DNA of 64,000 nt, taken from assembly GCF_011064545.1 (NCBI RefSeq), contig NZ_JAAMFG010000021.1, positions 62,001 through 126,000 of the forward strand. Reading direction: 5' to 3'. The notes under the pieces are model-generated. The model made no database searches, was not told where the DNA came from, and saw only the letters and a list, made by a program, of their open reading frames with translations. The translations under genes and the position numbers were made by a program. The DNA comes from Wenzhouxiangella sp. XN24. Lineage in GTDB: Bacteria; Pseudomonadota; Gammaproteobacteria; Steroidobacterales; XN24. Below, piece by piece: positions 55,502 through 62,824 of this stretch. The first letter of the stretch is position 1. Each line of letters begins with the position of its first letter.

Positions 55502-58075
55502 ATGATGCTCCAGGCATCGGTTCTGCCCCTGTTGCTGGTAGCCGGCCCGCCGCTGGCGGCACTCGCCCTGGGACCGCTGGGGCGGCGCTCGGAGGCCGTG
55601 CGCGATGTGTTCATGGTCGCAGTCACCGCGCTGGCGCTGCTCGGGGCCGCGGCGCTGGTGCCGCTCGTGACCGCGCACGGGGCGATCCATGCGGAGTGGC
55701 CGTTGCTGCCGGGCGGGCTGGTATTCAAGGTCGATCATTTCGGCGCGCTGTTCGCGTTGTTCAGCGCCTTCGTCTGGTTCTGCGCCACGCTCTATTCGCT
55801 GGGCTACCTGCGGGCGCAACCGCGGCGCAATCGCTTCCATGCCGCTTCGCTGGTGGTGCTTGCGGCCAATCTCGGCGTGGTGCTGGCGGGAAACCTGGTG
55901 ACCCTGTTCGTGTTCTTCGAGTTGCTCGGCCTGGTCGCGTTCCTGCTCGTCGTCCACGCCGGCACGGCCGAGGCGAAACGGGCCGCGGTGCAGTATTTCT
56001 GGATGACGCTGCTCGGGGGCTTCGCCTTGCTGGCGGGCGTCATGATCATCGTCACGATGGGTGACGGCACGCTGACGCCGATTCACGTGGAGGAAGGGCA
56101 GTCCGGCTTGCGCAGCGCGGCGGCCGTGCTGCTGTTGATCGGTTTCGGCGTGAAGGCCGGCATGGTGCCGTTGCATGTCTGGCTGCCCAACGCGCACCCG
56201 GTGGCGCCTTCGCCGGCCAGTGCGCTCTTGTCCGGCGTCATGATCAAGGCCGGCGCCTACGGCATCTTCCGTTGCCTCTCGACCCTGTTCCGCCCTGGCG
56301 TCGGCACCGACTTCGCGGATCCGGCATGGCAGTTCAGCAGCGTCCTCGGTCTCGCGGTCGTGTGGCTCGGGATCCTGACCATGGCGGTGGGCGTGGTGCT
56401 CGCGCTCGGCCAGCGCAACGCGAAACGGATGCTCGCTTATCACAGCATCAGCCAGGTGGGCTTCATCCTGGTGGGGATCGGCGCCGGCGCCTACCTGCTG
56501 GAGGACGGCGCCATGGGTACGGCGGGCGGCCTGTTGCACACGGTAAACCACGCGCTGTTCAAGGCATTGCTGTTTCTCGGCGTCGGCGTCGTGTCGTTGC
56601 GCACCGGGCAGCTCGACATGTACGCGCTCGGTGGCTTGTGGCGACGGATGCCGGTCACCTTCGCGCTGATGCTGGTTGCGGCCGCCGGGATCACGGGCTT
56701 GCCGCCGTTCAATGGTTTCGTCAGCAAGTGCCTGGTTCATCATGCGCTGGTCGCCGCGCAGGCCGCACAAGGAGGTATCGCGCTGCGCCTCGCCGAGGGC
56801 GTCTACCTGCTGGTCTGCGCCGGCACCGTAGCCTCCTTCATCAAGCTGATCGGCCTGGTGTTCGTCGCGCCTGCGCGCACCCGGTGGGGCGCCGAGGTGC
56901 GGGAGGCGTCCCCCGGGATGCTGGTGGCGATGACGTTGCTGGCGTGTCCGGTGATTCTGCTCGGCTTGCGGCCCGAGCTGCTGCTGAAGGGCATGATCGC
57001 GCCGGGATTGGCATGGTGGTCGATGCCGCATGCCGCCATCGACCATTACCTGGCCCACTATTACCTCGCGCCGCGCGATGTGCTCACTGCTTTTGCCACC
57101 TTCGGACTGGGCGCGGCCATCTTCGCCATCGGCACCCGGATGGGCGTTTTCCATCTGCGCGGTCCCAGGTGGATGAGCGTCGCACGAGCCTACGGGGCGA
57201 TCGCGCGGGGCAGCGTCCGCGCCTGTGTCGGAACCGCCTTCGTATACGCCCGGTTCCAGCATCGCCTGGCCTGGAGCTTGCGCGAGATACGACGCCTGCT
57301 CTGGCAGGTTGCGCACCAGGCAGGGCAGGCCAGGCGCCGCTTCGTCGAAACGGTGTTGGCCGGAGTTGCCGCAACGGCGGAGCAGGCATTCCTGGAATCG
57401 GCGTGGCTGCTGCTGGACGAGGAACGCGTCGCCACGACCAATGCAGCTGCCTCGCGTCTTCTTGAGCAGGCGCGCACAGACGGTGCGGCAAGTCCGGTGC
57501 GTGCGGTTCCGCCGATGGAATCTGCCCGGGCGATCGCCGGGTTGTTGGCCGGCGCGTTGTTCGAGGCCCGGCTAGCCTTGTTGCGGCGGATCGGCGATGC
57601 ACACGGTGCGGCCGCGCAGCACACGGCGCTCGACGCGCTTTACCGTGAATTTCCCGCGACCCGGGCGGCGATCGCCGCGGCCGCGGCCGAACTGGCGCCT
57701 GCGCATGACGCGGGTGAACCCCCCGGCCCGGAAGTGGCGTCGATTCTCGGACCGCTGCTGACCCGCGAGCGCCTGGCCGTGCCGGCAGCCTGGCATCCGG
57801 CGCCGGGTGCGATCGAAGACGGGAGCGCGGATGTCCCGCAACTGGAATTCAGCCTCGCCGCGTGGCTGCTGGACATCGGGCGCCTGGCGCTTTCCCAGCT
57901 CCGCCAGCCGCTGTCTGCGCGATCCAGTGCCGAGACGCTGGATGCCCAGCCGGGCATCGTGTTCGCCCGGCGAAAAATACAGCGTTACGGGCGGGACATC
58001 AGCCTGAACGTGGCGACGATGTTTGTACTGCTGGTGTTGCTGGCTGGCGCACTCTGGCTGGGGCGGAGCGGCTGA
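55502..58075 (+). CDS. large NuoL-type subunit with novel C-terminal extension, cluster 1
   Basis: 857 residues, far above the usual 450-620. Residues about 1-500 are a NuoL/HyfB-like channel: FELLGLVAFLLVVHAGTAEA, GFGVKAGMVPLHVWLPNAHP, ALFKALLFLGVG and FNGFVSKCLVHHAL. After one more helix (about 525-548, VLTAFATFGLGAAIFAIG), residues about 560-825 form a soluble Ala/Arg-rich helical region of unknown kind, with LAWSLREIRRLLWQVAHQAG and SRLLEQARTD. A last helix (832-852) follows. The extension has no recognisable catalytic motif and no cysteine cluster. It might tether a partner or form an amphipathic lateral arm like that of NuoL. It is the last gene of cluster 1. Confidence 0.82.
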   Translation: MMLQASVLPLLLVAGPPLAALALGPLGRRSEAVRDVFMVAVTALALLGAAALVPLVTAHGAIHAEWPLLPGGLVFKVDHFGALFALFSAFVWFCATLYSLGYLRAQPRRNRFHAASLVVLAANLGVVLAGNLVTLFVFFELLGLVAFLLVVHAGTAEAKRAAVQYFWMTLLGGFALLAGVMIIVTMGDGTLTPIHVEEGQSGLRSAAAVLLLIGFGVKAGMVPLHVWLPNAHPVAPSPASALLSGVMIKAGAYGIFRCLSTLFRPGVGTDFADPAWQFSSVLGLAVVWLGILTMAVGVVLALGQRNAKRMLAYHSISQVGFILVGIGAGAYLLEDGAMGTAGGLLHTVNHALFKALLFLGVGVVSLRTGQLDMYALGGLWRRMPVTFALMLVAAAGITGLPPFNGFVSKCLVHHALVAAQAAQGGIALRLAEGVYLLVCAGTVASFIKLIGLVFVAPARTRWGAEVREASPGMLVAMTLLACPVILLGLRPELLLKGMIAPGLAWWSMPHAAIDHYLAHYYLAPRDVLTAFATFGLGAAIFAIGTRMGVFHLRGPRWMSVARAYGAIARGSVRACVGTAFVYARFQHRLAWSLREIRRLLWQVAHQAGQARRRFVETVLAGVAATAEQAFLESAWLLLDEERVATTNAAASRLLEQARTDGAASPVRAVPPMESARAIAGLLAGALFEARLALLRRIGDAHGAAAQHTALDALYREFPATRAAIAAAAAELAPAHDAGEPPGPEVASILGPLLTRERLAVPAAWHPAPGAIEDGSADVPQLEFSLAAWLLDIGRLALSQLRQPLSARSSAETLDAQPGIVFARRKIQRYGRDISLNVATMFVLLVLLAGALWLGRSG

Positions 58076-58095
58076 GGGCCTTTCGGAAAGCCCTT
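58076..58095 (+). terminator. weak hairpin after cluster 1
   Basis: GGGC-C-TTT pairs with AAA-GCCC around CGG, giving seven base pairs with one bulge, at 58076-58093 and followed by only TT. It begins one base after the stop of the 857-residue protein. It may end the cluster 1 transcript, but the short tail leaves doubt. Confidence 0.35.
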
Positions 58096-58120
58096 ACGCC
58101 GGCGGCCGCCGAACGGTCCA

Positions 58121-58132
58121 TTATGTACATAA
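58121..58132. promoter_or_regulatory. 12-bp palindrome before the methyltransferase
   Basis: TTATGTACATAA is a perfect palindrome in an AT-rich patch within otherwise very GC-rich sequence, about 90 bases before the next start (58222). It could be an operator overlapping a promoter that serves the methyltransferase and possibly cluster 2. No regulator is encoded nearby. Confidence 0.45.
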
Positions 58133-58221
58133 AGCTTTGCGATGCGTGTCCTTTACACCGTCGCCCGGCCGGGGCGGGTCGCGCCCTCCGTGCCGGCAGT
58201 CACCAGGGAAGGAGCATCGCC

Positions 58222-58962
58222 ATGAGCCATGCCTACCGGGAAGACCTGTCCTGGATCCACGATCTCGGTTTCGGCGACCTCGCGCGCAACGCGGGCGAGT
58301 TGTTGCTGCGGAAACTGGCGGAGGAAGGCATCGACGCCGGACGGGTGATCGACCTCGGCTGCGGCTCGGGTGTCCTCGCGGCCATGGTGTCCGACGCGGG
58401 TTATGACGTGCTGGGCATCGACCTGTCGCCGGCGATGATCGAGCTGGCGCGTGAACGCGTACCCGACGGCCGGTTTCTCTGCGAATCGCTGCTGAAAGCC
58501 GAGCTGCCATCGTGCGTTGCGGTCGTGGCGGTGGGCGAGTGCTTCAACTATCGTTTTGACGAGAGTGTTTCTCGCGAGGCATTGCGCGGACTGTTCGGCC
58601 GGATTCACGCTGCGCTGCAGCCGGGTGGACTGTTGCTGTTCGATGCCGCCGAGCCCGGGCGCCTCGCGGGAGAAGAAGAACTGAAGACCCATGTGGACGG
58701 GGGTGACTGGGCGCTGCTGATGAGCGCCGAAGAAAACCCGCAGGCCCGTCGCCTGATCCGGTGCATCACGAGTTTTCGGCGCGTCGGCGACCTGTTCCGG
58801 CGCGATGACGAATGCCATGAAATGGAACTGCTGCCGGCCGACGAGTTGCTCGCCGACCTGTCGTCAACAGGTTTCGACGCTGAACTGCTCGAGGACTATG
58901 CGGGCTACGCCCTGCCCGCCGGCTTGAGGGGGTTCCTGGCGAAGGCTCGTCGTATCGACTGA
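58222..58962 (+). CDS. SAM-dependent methyltransferase between the two antiporter clusters
   Basis: 246 residues from ATG 58222 with AAGGAG upstream. Motif I VIDLGCGSGVLA near residues 42-53 and the GIDLSPAMIELAR motif II give the SAM-binding class I fold. VAVGECFNYRFDE and GGLLLFDAAEPG resemble small-molecule methyltransferases of the UbiE/Tam-like group. The substrate is unknown. It is not part of a normal Mrp operon. It is followed 26 bases later by the cluster 2 mrpE, so it may be its first transcribed gene. Confidence 0.8.
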   Translation: MSHAYREDLSWIHDLGFGDLARNAGELLLRKLAEEGIDAGRVIDLGCGSGVLAAMVSDAGYDVLGIDLSPAMIELARERVPDGRFLCESLLKAELPSCVAVVAVGECFNYRFDESVSREALRGLFGRIHAALQPGGLLLFDAAEPGRLAGEEELKTHVDGGDWALLMSAEENPQARRLIRCITSFRRVGDLFRRDDECHEMELLPADELLADLSSTGFDAELLEDYAGYALPAGLRGFLAKARRID

Positions 58963-58988
58963 ATGGAGTTGCAGGCCGAGGGGGGAAC

Positions 58989-59528
58989 ATGCCCGCAAAC
59001 ACGCGCCACGCGCCCGCCGCCCGGGACCCTGCCCGCTGGCAGGACGGGTTGCGGCGCGTGCTGCTGTTTGCCGTGCTCTGGTGGATTCTCGCCGAGGGAG
59101 CCGTAGACAGCCTGGCCGTTGGCGTGCCCTTCGTGTTGCTTGGAGCGTGGCTCAGCCTGGTGTTGTGGGGTGCGCGTTCCTTCTCCCTGCGGGGCCTGGC
59201 GCGCTTCCTGCCATGGTTCGCCTACCAGTCCCTCGCCGGCGCGACGGATGTCGCGATGCGGGCCTTTCGCCCTGCAATGCCACTGCACCCGGGCCTGGTC
59301 CATTGCCGCCTGCGCCTGCCGACCGACGGCAGCCGGATCGCCCTGGCCGATGTGGTGAGCATGTTGCCCGGCACGCTGAGCGCGGATCTCGACGGCGAAG
59401 AACTCGTCATTCACGCCCTGGACACGCGCCGTGACATGCAGGCGATGGTGACGGATCTCGAGCCGCGCATTGCCGCCTTGTTCGGGCTGGACGCCTCGTT
59501 CCAGGAAATCCCGGAGAACGCGTCATGA
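58989..59528 (+). CDS. mrpE: MrpE-type subunit, cluster 2
   Basis: 179 residues. Diverged from the cluster 1 copy, but keeps the domain: helices at about 25-65, then VHCRLRLPTDG and LADVVSMLPGTLSADLDGEE, and LVIHALD. It begins the second antiporter cluster. Overlap with mrpF is 4 bases. The N-terminus is longer and basic (MPANTRHAPAARDPARW). Confidence 0.85.
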   Translation: MPANTRHAPAARDPARWQDGLRRVLLFAVLWWILAEGAVDSLAVGVPFVLLGAWLSLVLWGARSFSLRGLARFLPWFAYQSLAGATDVAMRAFRPAMPLHPGLVHCRLRLPTDGSRIALADVVSMLPGTLSADLDGEELVIHALDTRRDMQAMVTDLEPRIAALFGLDASFQEIPENAS

Positions 59529-59800
59529 ACGTTCTGCTCCTGGGTGTTGCCACGTTCCTGTTGTTCAACCTGGCCGCCGGCCTGTGGCGCGTGATGCGCG
59601 GCCCGACCGCTGCCGATCGAATGCTCGCCGCGCAGCTGTTCGGCACGACGGCCGTCGCGGTATTGCTGCTACTCGCGGAAGGCATGGAGGAAGCGGAGCT
59701 GCGGGATATTGCGCTGGTGTTCGCCCTGCTGGCGGCGGTGGCCGCCGTGGCCTTCGTGCGCCGCGTATGGAGTCCGGGAGCCAGGCATGACGCCGATTGA
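59525..59800 (+). CDS. mrpF: MrpF-type subunit, cluster 2
   Basis: 91 residues, three helices. WRVMRGPTAADRMLAAQLFG and ELRDIALVFALLAA keep the family motifs (GPT-x-x-DR and D-x-AL-F). The last 14 bases overlap the next gene. It differs enough from the cluster 1 copy to suggest an old duplication or a separate acquisition. Confidence 0.87.
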   Translation: MNVLLLGVATFLLFNLAAGLWRVMRGPTAADRMLAAQLFGTTAVAVLLLLAEGMEEAELRDIALVFALLAAVAAVAFVRRVWSPGARHDAD

Positions 59801-60089
59801 TTTCCTGAGCGCCGGCCTCGTCCTCGCGGGAGCCGGGTTCTTTTTCGCCGGCACCGTCGGCATGCTGCGCTTTCCCGACGTCTACAGTCGCCTGCACGCG
59901 CTGACGAAAGGGGACAACGCAGGCCTCGGCTTGACTGTGCTCGGCCTCGCGCTCCAGGCGGAATCCCTGGCCGTCGTCGGCAAGCTGGTGATGGTCTGGC
60001 TGCTGGTGCTGCTCGCCGGGGCCACGGCTTCACACCTGATCGCGCGCTCCAGCCTGCGGCGCGGCATCGACCCGTGGACCGCCCGATGA
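59787..60089 (+). CDS. mrpG: MrpG-type subunit, cluster 2
   Basis: 100 residues from ATG 59787. GMLRFPDVYSRLHALTKGDN is the MrpG motif, followed by two helices. No good ribosome-binding site is visible, consistent with coupling to mrpF. The 3' end overlaps the MbhD-type gene by 4 bases. Confidence 0.87.
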   Translation: MTPIDFLSAGLVLAGAGFFFAGTVGMLRFPDVYSRLHALTKGDNAGLGLTVLGLALQAESLAVVGKLVMVWLLVLLAGATASHLIARSSLRRGIDPWTAR

Positions 60090-60385
60090 GCGCCGGCCTG
60101 GTACTCGACGGCCTGCTCGCCGCCATTCTCATCTGGCTGGCCTGGGCGGCGTTGTCCAGCCGTGACCTGTTCCGCGCGATCGTCCTCTTTATCGCATTCG
60201 GCCTGGTGCTTTCGATGGCCTGGGCGCGGCTCGGCGCACCCGATGTGGCACTGGCCGAGGCGGCGATCGGCGCCGGCCTGACGGGCGCCTTGCTGCTGGC
60301 GACCTGGGGCCGCCTGCGTGGCCGGAAAACAAGCGAAGAACAGCCGCACGCGCGGCCACACCAGGGTGAAGACGATGCGGACTGA
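60086..60385 (+). CDS. MbhD/DUF4040-type subunit, cluster 2
   Basis: 99 residues from ATG 60086. Motif RLGAPDVALAEAAIGAGLTG is intact, matching the cluster 1 copy, so the split-MrpA arrangement is shared by both clusters. A polar tail of about 25 residues (RKTSEEQPHARPHQGEDD) is extra. It overlaps the next gene by 11 bases. Confidence 0.82.
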   Translation: MSAGLVLDGLLAAILIWLAWAALSSRDLFRAIVLFIAFGLVLSMAWARLGAPDVALAEAAIGAGLTGALLLATWGRLRGRKTSEEQPHARPHQGEDDAD

Positions 60386-61058
60386 GCGGGGCACGCATGA
60401 ACCTGGCGTCATGCTGCGCGGGATGCTCGCGGTATTGCTCCTCGGCGTCGCCTCCGGATTGTGCTGGCTGCTGTGGGCCACGCCGCTGGCGCCCGGACTC
60501 GACGACGCGGTGCGCGCCGCGTTGGCACAGAGCGGCGTCGAGAACCCGGTGACCGCGGTGCTGCTCAATTTCCGGGGCTATGACACCCTGCTGGAGATCG
60601 CCGTGATGACCTCGACGCTGGTCGGCGTCTGGGCGCTGGGTCCGGCGCCGAAGTTGCATGAGCGGCCGCCGAGCCCGGTGCTGCTCGGCCTGGACAGCGT
60701 CCTCATTCCCTTGTCCGCGGTGATCTGCGGCTACCTGCTCTGGGTGGGGGCGACACGTGCGGGTGGCGCCTTCCAGGCCGGCTCCGTGCTTGCGGCTACC
60801 GGGGTCTTGTTCATCCTTTCCGGGCGGCGCCCGCGCATCGGCCTGCCTCATGCGCCGATGCGCTGGGGCGTGGTCCTTGGACTCGCGACGTTTCTCGTCG
60901 TGGCCCTCGCCGTGATGGGCGACGGCCGGCAGTTTCTCGAGTATCCGCCCGGCTCCGCCAAGACATTGATCCTCGTGATCGAGGCGGCCGCGACCCTTTC
61001 GATCGCCGTGATTCTCGCCGGGCTGTTCATCGGCGGCCGGCCGGGTGACGAGCCGTGA
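60375..61058 (+). CDS. MbhE-MrpB-like subunit with degenerate B loop, cluster 2
   Basis: 227 residues from ATG 60375; ATG 60411 is an alternative. The N-terminal MbhE-like part has NPVTAVLLNFRGYDTLLEI, parallel to cluster 1. The B loop, which in cluster 1 reads GHVHPGGGFQGG, here reads GATRAGGAFQAG (about residues 125-136), with both His lost but the Gly/Phe/Gln frame kept. It has about seven helices. The change could alter cation selectivity or assembly. It overlaps mrpC by 4 bases. Confidence 0.75.
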   Translation: MRTERGTHEPGVMLRGMLAVLLLGVASGLCWLLWATPLAPGLDDAVRAALAQSGVENPVTAVLLNFRGYDTLLEIAVMTSTLVGVWALGPAPKLHERPPSPVLLGLDSVLIPLSAVICGYLLWVGATRAGGAFQAGSVLAATGVLFILSGRRPRIGLPHAPMRWGVVLGLATFLVVALAVMGDGRQFLEYPPGSAKTLILVIEAAATLSIAVILAGLFIGGRPGDEP

Positions 61059-61378
61059 ACGGCTTGACCGTCTTCGCCCTCACCGGGATCGGCCTGCTGG
61101 TGATCGGCGTATGGGCGCTGGTGTTGCGAGCCCACCTGATCCGCAAGGTGCTCGCCCTCAACGTGATGGGCAGCGGCGCGTTCCTGTTGCTGGTCGGCGC
61201 CGGCGCCGGCGCCGCGCCGGACCCGGTTCCACAGGCGATGGTGATCACCGGGATCGTGGTCACGGTATCCGCGACGGCGCTGGCGCTCGCACTGGTGTTG
61301 CGCATCGACGCCGCCACCGGCAAGCCGACGCTGCCGGAAGACCGGGATCGGGATCTCATGGACGAGGACTGGCAGTAG
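61055..61378 (+). CDS. mrpC: MrpC-type (NuoK-like) subunit, cluster 2
   Basis: 107 residues from GTG 61055. LIRKVLALNVMGSGAFLLLV corresponds to the cluster 1 sequence but has Gly where that copy has the conserved Glu of IMET (VMGSG against IMETA). The end PQAMVITGIVVTVSATALAL matches well, and the C-terminal tail is acidic (PEDRDRDLMDEDW). The lost Glu may affect coupling. Six bases precede the next gene. Confidence 0.85.
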   Translation: MNGLTVFALTGIGLLVIGVWALVLRAHLIRKVLALNVMGSGAFLLLVGAGAGAAPDPVPQAMVITGIVVTVSATALALALVLRIDAATGKPTLPEDRDRDLMDEDWQ

Positions 61379-61384
61379 ACCGCG

Positions 61385-62824
61385 ATGATTGACTGGCTTG
61401 CCGAAGCACCCTGGATGCTGCTCGCGATCGCGCTGCCGCTGCTCGGCGCGCTGCTGGCATTCCTGTGGCCCCGTCACGCCGCCCCGATCGGACTGGCCGG
61501 CGCGTTCATGAGCGCGGGCGCGGCGCTCGCGGTGCTCCTGCAGGTCGCCTTCGGCGGCCCGCGGCGCTATGAGGCGGGTGGCTGGGGCGCGCCGTTGGGC
61601 ATCGACCTGTGGGCCGACGGACTGAGCGTGCTGATGCTGGCGATGACCGCCGTCGTGGGTACCGCCGTGAGCGTCTATGCGCGGGTGTACCTGGCGGATT
61701 CCCCGGACAAGGTGCGCCGTTTCTGGCCCTTGTGGTTGTTCACCTGGGCGGCGCTGAACGCGCTGTTCCAGGCCGCAGACGTCTTCAATCTTTATGTCAC
61801 GCTGGAACTGCTCGGCCTGTCCGCCGTGGCGCTGGTGGCGCTCACCGGCACCGGACCCGCCCTCTGGGGCGCGATGCGTTATCTGCTGGTGAGCCTGCTC
61901 GGCTCGCTGGCATACCTGGTCGGCGTGGTGCTGCTGTATCACCTGTACGGCACGCTGGATCTCGCCCTGCTCGGCGAGCGCGCGGACGGTGGGCTGGCCC
62001 TGGCGATTCCGCTGGGGGCCATGGTCGCCGGATTACTGCTGAAGATCGGGCTGTTTCCCTTCCATGTCTGGCTGCCGCCGGCCCACGGCAGCGCGCGCGC
62101 GCCGGTGAGCGCGGTGTTGTCCGGCCTGGTCGTGAAGGGCGCGTTCTACCTGTTGCTGCGACTCTGGTTCACGTTCTCGCCGGAGGGCGAGGGGCTCCCG
62201 ATCCTGCTCGGGTCGCTCGGTGCGTTCGCGGTCTTCTGGGGCTCCATCCAGGCGTTGCGACAGGAACGACTGAAACTGCTCGTGGCTTATTCGACGGTGG
62301 CCCAGCTCGGTTACCTGTTCATCGCCTTCCCGCTCGCCGGGTTGGATCCCGCGCTCGCCTGGGGCGGTTCGATTTACCTGGCCCTGTCTCATGCACTGGC
62401 CAAGGGCGCGATGTTCCTCGCGGCGGGCAGCATCATGATGCAGGGCGGTCATGACGAGATCGCGGAACTCGACCGCGTCGTGGATCGCATGCCGTTGTCG
62501 CTCGCCGCCTTCGCGCTGGCCGGCATCAGCCTGGCGGGACTGCCGCCGAGCGGGGGTTTCGTCGGCAAGTGGATGCTGCTGCAGAGCGCGATGGCGCAGG
62601 GCCTCTGGTTCTGGGCGCTGGTGATGATCGTCGGCGGGGTGCTGACGGCGAGCTACGTGTTCCGGGTGCTGGGATTCGCCTTTACGCGCTCGCCCCATGA
62701 GCATGAATCCCACAACGTGCCGCGCACCATGGAATGGACCGCGCTGCTGCTGGCGTTGGGCGCGGTGCTGCTCGGTTTCGTTGCGCCCTGGGCGCTGCCG
62801 CTGCTCGACGGGGTGCTGCCGTGA
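61385..62824 (+). CDS. mrpD: MrpD-type antiporter subunit, cluster 2
   Basis: 479 residues from ATG 61385. Channel residues: Glu in FNLYVTLELLGLSAVALVAL, Lys in LLLKIGLFPFHVWLPPAHGS, Lys in SHALAKGAMFLAAG and GLPPSGGFVGKWML. About fourteen helices. It aligns better with cluster 1 mrpD (51044) than with the other three channels. A 4-base GTGA overlap leads into the next subunit. Confidence 0.88.
   Translation: MIDWLAEAPWMLLAIALPLLGALLAFLWPRHAAPIGLAGAFMSAGAALAVLLQVAFGGPRRYEAGGWGAPLGIDLWADGLSVLMLAMTAVVGTAVSVYARVYLADSPDKVRRFWPLWLFTWAALNALFQAADVFNLYVTLELLGLSAVALVALTGTGPALWGAMRYLLVSLLGSLAYLVGVVLLYHLYGTLDLALLGERADGGLALAIPLGAMVAGLLLKIGLFPFHVWLPPAHGSARAPVSAVLSGLVVKGAFYLLLRLWFTFSPEGEGLPILLGSLGAFAVFWGSIQALRQERLKLLVAYSTVAQLGYLFIAFPLAGLDPALAWGGSIYLALSHALAKGAMFLAAGSIMMQGGHDEIAELDRVVDRMPLSLAAFALAGISLAGLPPSGGFVGKWMLLQSAMAQGLWFWALVMIVGGVLTASYVFRVLGFAFTRSPHEHESHNVPRTMEWTALLLALGAVLLGFVAPWALPLLDGVLP

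Noticed and set aside
55409-57316. A 635-codon frame opposite the large NuoL-like gene
   Set aside because: It is a shadow frame of His/Arg-rich nonsense overlapping two real genes.
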